Below the pieces are notes generated by a model that made no database searches, was not told the DNA's origin, and saw only the letters and a program-made list of their open reading frames with translations. 31,650 nt of DNA from Conidiobolus incongruus B7586 (taxonomy: Eukaryota; Entomophthoromycota; Entomophthoromycetes; Entomophthorales; Conidiobolaceae): assembly GCA_000697335.1 (NCBI GenBank), contig JNEM01015626.1, positions 1 through 31,650 on the forward strand, in the 5' to 3' direction. How positions within the stretch are numbered: the stretch's first letter is position 1; each line of letters starts with the position of its first letter. Positions 21,826 to 31,650 of the stretch are shown here, piece after piece. The position numbers and the translations under genes were made by a program.

Positions 21826-22261
21826 GTTATTGTTATTATCATTAGTAATTTTTATCATTGCATTAACTGTTGAATAATTTAATACACAGAGAAATAGGCA
21901 ACTATATAATAGCTTTACATTGAATTGTTGGGATACTCAAAAGTGGGATAAAATAATAACTATTGTTGATAAAATTTGATAATATAACATTAAGTATTTA
22001 AATAAAAATGTGAAAATCATCATAAATGTTAATAAAATTATCTATTATAAAATTTTAGCACTCTAGATTTGCTAATAAATGATAATCAATTTAAAAACTA
22101 TCATATATGAAGAATAATTAAATAAGTATTAAGTATTATTAGATATGCTAGGATATTTATAAACTTAATTATTGTAAATAAATTGGTTGAACATGCATAA
22201 AAATAGTGATATAAATTTATTTTGATAATATTATCTAATAAAAATGTAAATATTAGATAAA
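20340..22261. other. Long AT-rich spacer with an (ATT)n microsatellite
   Basis: It holds the upstream region of the WC-2-like gene and the downstream region of NUP188. No coding frame or RNA gene was recognised. Confidence 0.5.
21781..21825. repeat. (ATT)15 microsatellite
   Basis: A 45-bp pure ATT repeat followed by an imperfect tail (GTTATTGTTATTATC). It should vary in length between strains. Confidence 0.95.
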
Positions 22262-25200
22262 TTAGGATAAATTTTTGAGCTGATTGATAATATCTTTAAC
22301 TTGATTGATTTTGAGTTCAAGTTCTTTATCCTTAATAGAAGTCTTGGAAGCTGACAATTCGTCCAATTTAACTCCCAATTTGTTTAATATGGAATTCGTT
22401 TCAGAGATAATTTGTGCTAATCCACTACTCTTGATTTCATCACCTTGAGAATTGTGGAAATTTATAGCTACCTGGGAGATGAGGAGAATGCATCCAGATA
22501 TCAGGTTATTTAATATGACGATACAGTTTTGTTTCTTGAAGATGTTCTTGGATTCGGCCATTTTAATGGTTTCGTTGAATGAAGTTTCTTCATGATTGAG
22601 CATATCTAATAATGTTCCCAAAGTAGCTTGCTCTCCTGGGTGATTCAACACTTTAGGCTCCATTAAAAGTCTGTAAGCCGGCTTAGATGATGCGAATAAG
22701 TTAGATAAATTATGGGGACTAACGCCATCTACATTGAGTAAAAAGTGCAGTGAATTCTGAATCAATTGACGGACCACGCATCCAAGTCTGAAAGATAATG
22801 CACTTTGGAAGATTTCATCTGTGATTTGTAATGTATTGGAGGAATCTTTGGCACCAGATAATTCGACATACTTGAGAATCTCCATGTGTTCCTTGTAGCT
22901 AATGTTGGTAAAACGGGATTGGGTGTCTAATGGATGTAATAAGAAATAGACCAATCGGCTCAATAACGATGAAATTGAGTAAGAAATTTCAGGGGATTGG
23001 CGCAATAAATCAAGCATCCAGTAGGAGCGACTAAAGGTAGCAAAGAGTTGAAGCACTAAGCCTGTTTCAACAAGTAAATTAAACGAAAGGTTGAGATCTT
23101 CACGAGCCAATGAAGTTAAAAGACCCACAAAATGAGTCCAATATATCTTGATAAATTCAGTGATTTGTCTTTGGAATTCAACAGAATCGGAGAAGTGCTC
23201 AAACAAACGATGAGCCAGCTCAAGGATACGATGCCATACGATATGGTTGTTTTCTGAAATACCAGGATAATAGCTGTAATTGTGGTGTGTGAACTTGGAG
23301 ATAAGGCCAATCTTTTCTAAGCATGGAATTGGACATGGGATAGAAGCCATAGAAAGAAGGAAATCTAAAGTGACTAATGGGAAAGAATTCATATTAGGAT
23401 CAGTATGGCGGTAGCAATATAATAGCCAGTCAGCCACATTTTCCAAGACTTTAGTCTGTTCAAAGCAATTGATCCACAATCCGGGTCTAGGACATAATGG
23501 ATAGCTAAAAAGAGATTTCAAGCAGGAGAGAATGGAAGCAATTGTTTGGTGAGTCTCAATATAAGCATCTTGAACTGACATATTAATTAATAAATCAATT
23601 ATTTTAACTTGATTATTGATCATATCAATGCAAGCTTTTTCGAATTGTATTAATTCATGAGACTTCTTGGAAAGAATGATATCATTACGGTTAAAAACAT
23701 TGAAAATAGATTCGAGGGCCTTGGAAAGTTGATAGTAGCATGAGAGAGTACCCATAAATGTTTTAACATCGGATGACAGTGCCCTGATCAAATCTGTTGG
23801 AGAAGTTAAGTGTGATAAGTCGGTCAAAGCCAATACTAGCTTAAGTACATCAGCTGAATCATTTGAGGTCGAAGTGCCCACAGCTTGGTTGGTTGTTCTG
23901 ATGGACACAGAAGAAGACACCTTTTGAATCTTTAAAATAAGGTCACAATATTCAGCACTATTGAGCGCAAACTTAGAAGACGAATCTGATTCGTAAAGAG
24001 ATTTTGAGATGTTTCTGAGAAAAGATAAAATCATGGAATCTTTATCCTTGACGGATGACCAGAGCTTTTCATCAGAAATCAATGAGACAAGCATTAGTAA
24101 TTCTGAAAAACTGTCAATATACTTGGAGAGAGATGACTTCAGAAGAGATGCATGGTTGATTTGTTCGACTAAGTCGGGTATGGATGAAATCGCTTCTTGT
24201 TGACTTGGACTGAGATAGATCAAGTTGTAAGAAATGACTTCAATCATAAATTCAATGGAGTATAAGTAATCAGACCCAAAAACTCTATATGGATCTAAAT
24301 CAGAATTCAAATATCTCTTTTCTAAGACAGTTGGATTGCTGATATGGAAATGATTTTTCAAGGTTGAAGCAAGGAATTGAATATCATTTAAGGGATCATT
24401 TACCGAGAAGAGTGAAATAGAATCTGAGATAGCGTTGACACTGGCTTTGAGTACAGCTTTTACTAATCCAATAAATTCTAGACTGGGCTGATTGGGTGTT
24501 GACTCAGAGCCAAAAATAGATTGGACTTCATGACACAAAATACTGAAAAAAAATGAATTAGATTGATACAAAAATGCATCAAAATCGTCAGTTTGGCTCT
24601 TAGAATAGTCGTAAAATTTCTTAAGAACTTTCCAAATATAATCGTTATTGGTGAGATGATTGCAGGCATCAGTAAAATGAGACTTATGAGTCCAAATGGT
24701 GCTGAGGCACTGTAATAAAGCCTTTCGGATATTGCTGGAAATTCTTTCTGAATTATCAATCTGATCGAGAGAGTTTTTTAGACAAATGATAATGGAGTTA
24801 GGAGAAGGTTTGATTGTTGATTGGCTTGAGGAAGATTTGGAATGTAAACTAGTGTCATTTAGGGCTTCCAGGTAAGATTCTCCAAATAAAATCAAATTAG
24901 CAAATCCTGGATTAATTACGACAGCAGTAGAGATGAAATTCCAAAGCTGGGATTGAACAAGATCATCGAATTGACCAGTCTTAAATATATTGGACAGTTG
25001 GGCGAGAGTAGAGTTGATATCGGAAGTAAAAGAATGAAGGAAGGTGTTGCTATTACAACCAGAAAGCAATAATTGTGTAAGTAGTACGATGGTTGAAGAG
25101 ATCACAACTGGACTAATACTGCTATCGACAAATTTAGCCAAAATATCAATAAAAGCTCTGTTTCCAATAGAGTAATCAATGAAAACAGAAATTAGTTCGT

Positions 25201-27999
25201 TGGAAGACTGTGAAGTTCTAGTCAATAACTGGTACTGAATCAAACGAGAGAAAAAGCTCAAAACAGTTTCTAAATGATCAACACAGTCCAATGCGTTGTC
25301 GAAGAGAGGGCTGAATCCAGTTGGTTGCTCTTCGTTCAGAAGGGTTTGGTACTGATCAATTAAATCCATTAGAGGAATGATCACTGATTTTGGGTCATTG
25401 ACAAACAGCTCGGTAACAAAGGAAAGATATTGATCAATATTAGTGAATTCCTTGATTATGTCATTTGGCTTTGAGCTCAAATCGAAACAAAGCGAGAAAA
25501 TACTTATACATAGGGTACCAATTCGAACTCGATTTTCAGGACTGTTATATTTCCAAAACAGATGAGCGTTGAAAATGGCGGAATAGATGAACTTGACACC
25601 TGTTTTCATATCATCCAACACATTCTTGCTAATGTCGGATTTTCCAAGGTACAAATGCTGGGCAATCGATTGATTGAGAGTATTAACCAAATCCAAGAAT
25701 CCAATGGTGACATTGTAGTCTCCAAGGATGATTTCTTCTTTAATTTTAGAGTAAATCATCTCGGAAGGACTGTTCCCAAGATGCAAAAAGTAATTGGCCA
25801 AAACAGGATCCTGTCTTAATAAACCATACTTGTGAATAAGCTCCCAAGAGTCGTTGGAAAATCTTGGTACCAGGTGAGTCAATATTTGCAAACAGCAAGC
25901 AATTGATTCATTGTTGAACTTTGAGTGGTTATTAGTGCTATAATTGATAATTTGCAATACTAGATTTAAAACTTGATAAGGGGATTTTGAAGGATTTGGC
26001 AAGGAAAATTGCTGTAGATTCTCTTCAAATGCAAAACCCGGGCAGAAATATGGAAGTCCATCTAAAACATATCTCAAAGCAACAACAATATCTTCAATTG
26101 AAATAAGCTGTTGAACTGTTGAAAGGTTAGCATTTGTATATTCGGTTCTTGATAAATAATCTAAAACATCAAGCAAGTAGTCGAATACCGAGAATTGATA
26201 TTTAAATTGAACAAGCATAGGTGATGAATCATTTAAAATAACTCCTAAAGATCCAATAGGAATCTTCCAATGAGTGAATGGAACGTTAATATCAGCAAAC
26301 GATGTTATGTCCCTTTGATTAGTATCTGAGTTTACATCAAGTCTCATGTATGATTGTAACGATTCAGGAATGGGAAGAGTCAGGGTGCTAATGTAGTTGA
26401 GCTCCTTAATTAAGGTATCTTGGGGTAAAACCTCAATAAATGCAGTAATGATCTTCAAGTACACAGATAAATCATAGGGGAAAACTCTTATAGCAGCATC
26501 AAGAATTACGGATTTTCCTGAATTGGCACTAGACCATATATCCTGTGCAATTTCAGGGCTAGTTCCAACAATGGTGCAAAAAGCATTCACAATCTGGTAT
26601 TCAGTAGCGACAATGGGATAAGTGTCAAGGAAGGAGAGAATGAAAAATGATAGATCCTTCAAAAAAGTTTGCGTTGCGAGGGGGTTAATAATATTATCCA
26701 TTATTTCGATATATGTTTGATATTTGTAAAATGCTTGATTCAGATTCAAAAGCGATAAAACATCCTCCATTTCATACTCTTCATTGAGTGTATTTAATAT
26801 AACGGCTAAAGTATTTGCAACAGGTGTTTGATATTTGATCATATGCTTCTGTTTGAATAATGTGTTAAAGCATGCCTTAACTATAAGACCCCAAACTGAG
26901 ACAATTAAAGAATGATCTTCGAATTCCCTCAAATCACAAATTTTTTCGGTGATGGAATCAATCAAGTGAGGATTTTTGGCTAAGAGATGGGCTGAATCTG
27001 AATCATTGTTATGGAGCTCGGTAATCATGGGTTCAATATCGAGTAAACGCAAGAATACCAAAGATTTGGCTGTCTCTAAACGCTGAATGGAGTAATTTCT
27101 ATCATAAGCACTAAATCCGTTATCGATTTCCTGTCTCTTATCTTTAACTAACCATTCGGTATAGGATAGCAATAGATTTTGGTCAATGGATTGTTGATAA
27201 GAAGCCAAGGCAGCAACAAATAAGATGACGGATTCTTGGAACAGAGTGTGTTCGTTTAAGAGATGGTATGATTGATATTTAATACTTGAAATACTATTCA
27301 GCTGATTCATACACCTTTTAATCATATCGGACACCTGATTCGTAGTAGCTGAATCTTTCTTGAAGTGTTTATTGACAAAGTCAGAAGCCAATTCACTCAA
27401 AGGGTGGGATTCCTTCTTGGAGATTAAAATAACCGTTACCAATAAATTGAACATGTTGACTTTTTCTTGGTAGTAAAATTCGATAAAATATTGGCAGATT
27501 TGCCTTTTAAGATCATTATCAAGTATACTGGGAGAATTTTTGGTAAACTCTTTTAGCCACTGATGCGAGTGTTCTTTAGCATTAAAAATAAACTTTTTGA
27601 ACCAAAACACGGGTTTTTGAGGTTCACTCCAATTAAATTGAGAATGAGCAAGTTCCAAAATAGCTTTTTCATTGCTGTGAACAGTACATTGTTTACCATT
27701 CAAAGTAACGCTGTTTGGAAAAGATAATGATTTTGGAATACCTCCTACTTCTTCCACGAAATGTTTGAAAGGCTCTTGTAAAGTAAAATACTTGTTATCA
27801 AGAAGTAAATTGAAAGCTTCTGTTTTAACAGTCAAATTTGGAGAAATAAGAGTATGATACAGCCTTGAAAAGGACCCATATATTCTAAATAAATGTATAA
27901 ATATTAAATAAATAAAGAAATTTTAAGATTCACTTACAATGGTTGTTGGATCCAATCTTCTGGAATAGTTTTTTTCCAATCCCAATTATTTGACTCCAT
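22262..27999 (-). CDS. NUP188: Nucleoporin Nup188 (inner-ring scaffold of the nuclear pore)
   Basis: Two exons: 27938-27999 and 22262-27884, with a 53-bp intron. They give 5685 nt and 1894 aa. The first exon encodes MESNNWDWKKTIPEDWIQQP. The long frame alone would start at a TTG (27835), so the upstream ATG is preferred. Nup188 was chosen over its paralogue Nup192/205 from matching blocks. These are the SH3-like segment at residues ~555-600 (KIPIGSLGVILNDSSPMLVQFKYQFS), then GDYNVTIGFLDLVNTL, FWKYNSPENRVRIGTL and C-terminal LGTLLDMLN plus CIVILNNLISGCILLISQ. The protein is an all-helical superhelix that links inner-ring Nic96 complexes. A Lys/Glu/Leu-rich tail (last ~48 residues) may be coiled coil. 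The length is slightly above the usual ~1650-1800. Open frames on both strands inside it are shadows. Confidence 0.92.
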
Positions 28000-28306
28000 T
28001 ATATATTATGTATAATATTGCTATTTGTGTGTGTGTGTTTATATTTTTAATAATGAATGGGAATGAAAATATATTAGTTATATAGATTGAATTTATGAGG
28101 TATTTTTATATGATAATGTCACTTTTCCTTAATCTCCAAGATTTCGATTTTTTATGTAATTGATTCGAAGTTCATTATTATGGGATTTGGTTTCATAACA
28201 ATTACTACTAATTACATCACTGAAATAGTGATTGAATTGATTATGAATAAAATTTGTTACTGTTATCTATTTTAATTTCTTTTACAATAATAATTATTTA
28301 AAAACG
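28000..28306. promoter_or_regulatory. Shared divergent promoter region NUP188/SHP1
   Basis: 307 bp separate the two start codons, so both promoters must lie here. It contains a (GT)6 run (28027-28038) just upstream of NUP188. No clear TATA box was assigned to either gene. Confidence 0.5.
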
Positions 28307-29841
28307 ATGGAAAATAACTCGGAATTAATTGCTCAGTTCATTTCATTAACTAATTCATCAACTGAAACAGCTGAATTTTATTTGAATGCTACTAATTTTG
28401 ATATAGATGTAATATGCTTTTGATATAAAATCTCAACCTATTTTTAATTTTTCATTATTTAAAATAGGCTGCTGTTGAGCAATATTTTCAAACACAAGGA
28501 AATGAACACCCTTCTGAGGATATTCCTTCCGAATTTGTTGGCTCTCAAGGACCTAATGTTTCATCTCAAGATTTAGCCGCTCAACCAAGTTCTCAAAAAT
28601 CCAAGTAAACTTTATTTTTAATTTTTTTTACCTATAATTAAGAAACATTCTGTAGATCTAGTAGCCGTTTCAAAAGCTTATCTGATTTGAATAGCGATTC
28701 AGAAGAAGAATCAGGTCAAAATGTTTATGCAGGAGGTGAAAAATCGTAAACTCAAATATCTTATTTAGAGGTTTAAATAATAAAAAGTATATTTAGGGGA
28801 ACAATGGTTAATCTTCCACCCGATTTTGAACCCCAAACGGGTAATTTATTAGATTCAATTTTGAAGAAGGCTTCAGAAAAGTAATATTGAATTTATATTT
28901 TCTAATAAATATTAAACATTTGTATAGCTCTGTTGCTCATCCTGAAAGACTAGCAAAACCAAGTCAACCAAGATTCCAGGGTCAAGGTGAATTCCAAATT
29001 CAAAAGTACAATCATAATTATAAATAACATTAATTTATTATAGGTTATCGACTCGATGGGCCCTCTCCTAGTCAACAACCAACTACATCCCAATTTCAGC
29101 CACCTAGTGCAAGCAATGAACCTGTTGAAAGATTCCTTACCGTATACAGAAATGGTATCTTGTTTGGAGAAGATAGGTTTTTGCCTTATGGTACTGAGGA
29201 AGCTACCAAGTTACTTCAATCAATTGAATCTGGGTAATTCTATACCCTTCAGCACAAAGAAAAATATATTTATACCCATTTAGAGTTGCCCCTCGTGAAT
29301 TGATGGGAGTTGCCCCAGGTCAACCTGTCGATTTAAAATTATCTCAAAAAACAGATGAAGATTACACTCCTCCCAAGCTTCCCATGAAATCTTTTACTGG
29401 CCAAGGACAAAGACTTGGAAGGTAATATAGTTTAACAATCTGTTATAGCTATACTAATATGCTTTAGTCCGGTGCCATCCGCTGGAACCAGTTCATCAGC
29501 CCCACCCAAACCAGCTCCAAGCTCCCAGAATGTATCTCACGCAGTTGACCCCAATCTCCCTCAAACTTCAATTCAATTCAGATTAATGGATGAATCAAGA
29601 ATGGTAGCTAAATTCAATCATACCAATACAGTAGGTGATCTTCGTCGATTCTTATCATTGTAAGTTGTACTATCTATGATTCGAAAAGTATTGTGTTAAT
29701 TTAAATATTATTAGATCTACCCCATCAGGTGTTTCTTTCACTCTTAATACACAATTCCCTAATCGTATATTGGAAGATGATTCTCAAACATTGGCAGATG
29801 CAGGTTTATTGAACTGTGTAATTTTCCAAAAAAGGGCTTAA
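28307..29841 (+). CDS. SHP1: Cdc48/p97 adaptor Shp1/p47 (UBA-SEP-UBX)
   Basis: Nine exons: 28307-28408, 28468-28604, 28656-28745, 28797-28880, 28928-28986, 29044-29233, 29284-29421, 29468-29659, 29715-29841. They give 1119 nt and 372 aa, against 370 for human p47. Residues 1-45 are a UBA-like domain (LIAQFISLTNSSTETAEFYL). They are followed by an acidic Ser-rich linker (LSDLNSDSEEES). Residues ~185-245 are the SEP domain (RFLTVYRNGILFGEDRFLPY, GVAPRELMG). An SHP box (KSFTGQGQRLGS) binds Cdc48. Residues ~296-372 are the UBX domain with the FPNR loop (TQFPNRILEDDSQTLADAG). The protein brings ubiquitinated substrates to Cdc48 for membrane fusion, protein-phosphatase regulation and degradation. 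All introns are 46-59 bp and every junction keeps the frame. It is divergent from NUP188. Confidence 0.95.
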
Positions 29842-31414
29842 ATCAATTACCAAAATACAAATTTAATTTTTTATTACTATTTTGATAGCAATTTTTTATA
29901 ATATATGCCGTGTTATATGAATGGGGTACCTCTCAAAACAACACTTTTGATAATTTAATGTGAATAAGTAATTTAATCCAATTTACCTTGAATTCAAAAA
30001 TAGTTTTATTCAATGAACTTATTTCAATCATTTAGAATAATTGAATATCAAATGATAAATTGTTTAAAAAGAATAATAACCCTTGATTATCATAGTGAAT
30101 ATTAATATCACAAAATTTGTTTAGAATTTATTGAAATTTATTATTTGGAATATGAATAATCAATCCTTATAATAGATAATTAAATTTCCGTTTCAATACT
30201 AAAATCAATGATATTAAATCAAATTGAAAATTTCAATTAAGATACCATATTCATAGTATGCCAGATATAAAATTTAGGTTCAACATATAAAATGATTAGA
30301 TCATTATTCATTTAATTCACTAATTTAAAATGATTAGAACCTCATATCACATTATCTATATCATCTGAATTAATTTTTGAATTATTTTAATTGAATCAAA
30401 TTTTCTAAATAAATATCTAACCACAGAATAAATTACACTATACTGTACAAAAAATGTCATCAAATCAGATATAAATCCTTAAGAAATTGAATAATATGAA
30501 AAATGTTACTGAAATATACTGTGCAATATTCTTGGATAGTTTTATATATAATTTAATGATTGAAGTAAGTTTTTTATTAATTTCGTCACAAATATTTTGT
30601 ACAATACTGGAGAATTTATTTAGTATAAAATATTAATGTATTTGAAAATTATAAAACAGAAAGTATCTTTAAAATATGATCCAAATGTTACATATAATTT
30701 CATTTCAAGAGATCTAATTTTTATCACAATTATATCAACTTTCTATTCAGCTTCAAATACAACTTAAGTTACTCGTAACTAATATTAGATTATGAGCTGA
30801 GCATATTAGATCAGTAGTATTTATATTTTGAATTCTGAACAGTAATATAGACACAATCTACTAATTACAACTTTAAATTATTTTTTAAGTACTTTTTAAA
30901 TTACAATTTATTATTTTCAAACTTCGAACAAATTAATTATAAATGAATAATTTTCAAATAATAACATTCATGATGATTAAGTAATGCTATATACCTCACA
31001 TTGTAATAAATTTAATTAACATAGAATTTATTTTACTGTATCTGTAATTTTAATTGGTTAGCTATATTAGATAAATATTAAGATTAAAAGTCAAATATTT
31101 TACACATAAATTATTTTATGATATATTCTTGATTAAGTGAATTTTATCACCTTAAAGTAATTGTACTATGTCAATAAATATTTGTGTAATATATTCATTG
31201 AATTTCATATTATTATCATATTATTACCATGGAATCGAAGAAATGGGAAATTTTTTAATTTCCGATTTTTCAAACATATTATTAGTTTCAAATAAGCAAA
31301 TATATACAAAACAAATAGGAAAATAAATAGTTTTGAATTATATATATATATATATATATAATAATTTTTTTGATTAAAAAATGAATTTTTTAAAATTAGT
31401 TGTTTAATTTAATC
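29842..31414. other. AT-rich spacer with a (TA)n run
   Basis: No gene was recognised. A (TA)n microsatellite lies at about 31340-31362, some 50 bp before the mariner frame. Mariner elements target TA. No terminal inverted repeat could be identified in the ~50 bp between the run and the frame. Confidence 0.5.
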
Positions 31415-31650
31415 ATGCTTAAACCAAATAGTGACCATCAAAAGTTTTTTATTTTAGTATCAGTAAAACTTAACCACAAACCCTCTAAAATCATTCAAAA
31501 TTTACAAACAGCTTTTGGTAATGAAGCATTATCTAAATCAACAATTTATTGCTGGGTAAATTACTTTAAGGCTGGGAGAGAAACTACCCAAAACTTGCTA
31601 AAATCTAGAAGACCAATTTCAACTGTCACTCTTCTAATTATTAATAAAGT
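31415..31650 (+). mobile_element. Mariner-type transposase, N-terminal part, cut by window edge
   Basis: An open frame of 78 codons runs to the window edge. Its N-terminus matches the first helix-turn-helix (HTH_48 type) of mariner/Tc1 transposases: a helical start (HQKFFILVSVKLNHKPSKI), then IIQNLQTAFGNEALSKSTIY, CWVNYFKAGRE and the linker LLKSRRPIS. In relatives this domain binds the terminal repeat and leads to a second HTH and a DD34D-type catalytic core, both outside the window. No stop or frameshift is seen in this part, so it may be recent. The Met at 31415 fits the family start. Confidence 0.8.

Noticed and set aside
24009-25819. Open frames on both strands inside NUP188
   Set aside because: They are shadows of the long NUP188 frame, with no independent support.
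22262-27835. Nup192/Nup205 as the identity of the giant protein, and the TTG at 27835 as its start
   Set aside because: The SH3-like segment and the GDYNVTIGFL and FWKYNS blocks match Nup188. A spliced upstream ATG at 27999 gives a better start.
1-31650. CRISPR array or bacterial operon signals
   Set aside because: No spaced direct repeats were seen, and the genes are spliced and eukaryotic.

Overview
This window looks like nuclear DNA from an AT-rich, early-diverging fungus. The evidence is very high A+T between genes, short introns of about 45-61 bp with GTAAK-type donors and CTAAT-like branch sites, a fungal-style monofunctional Ade1, a White-Collar-2-type PAS-GATA protein and a BLI-3-type protein. 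A Zoopagomycota-like lineage (Entomophthoromycotina or Kickxellomycotina) would fit, but that placement is inference.

Host genes, left to right, with exon structures worked out by eye: a small secreted Ser/Thr-rich protein (2753-3001, -); a BLI-3-like flavin split-barrel protein in 7 exons (6027-7060, +); ADE1, SAICAR synthetase, in 7 exons (7167-8414, -); RPB7 of RNA polymerase II in 6 exons with a 12-nt first exon (9339-10122, +); tRNA-Ile(AAU) (11284-11357, -); a decayed tRNA-His(GTG) relic (14761-14831, -); a decayed SMUBP2/HCS1-type helicase (about 16600-18899, +); a WC-2-like PAS-GATA factor in 3 exons (19379-20339, -); the nucleoporin NUP188 in 2 exons (22262-27999, -); and an SHP1/p47 UBA-SEP-UBX adaptor of Cdc48 in 9 exons (28307-29841, +), divergent from NUP188. 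The window ends inside the N-terminus of a mariner-type transposase (31415 onward).

The most interesting part is 11284-16041. Two LTR families, now fossils, sit exactly 10 bp upstream of the 5' ends of two different tRNA genes. At tRNA-Ile, three separate insertions (B, A, C) are each flanked by copies of one 5-bp target (GATCA/GATTA/GACTA). At the tRNA-His relic, a roughly 300-bp solo LTR (D) is flanked by ATTAG on both sides. This is the footprint of Ty3-like integration guided by Pol III machinery. Family A/B/C is also unusual because the Gag reading frame starts inside the LTR. A palindromic D-E/F-G block lies beside the tRNA-His relic.

The first ~2 kb is a gene-free tract with far fewer CpA/TpG dinucleotides than the other AT-rich spacers here. 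That pattern, the transition-only decay of the tRNA-His relic and the G-to-A changes in the helicase relic together suggest a RIP-like or deamination-driven process on repeats and dead genes. The remaining spacers (listed) show no gene I can support.
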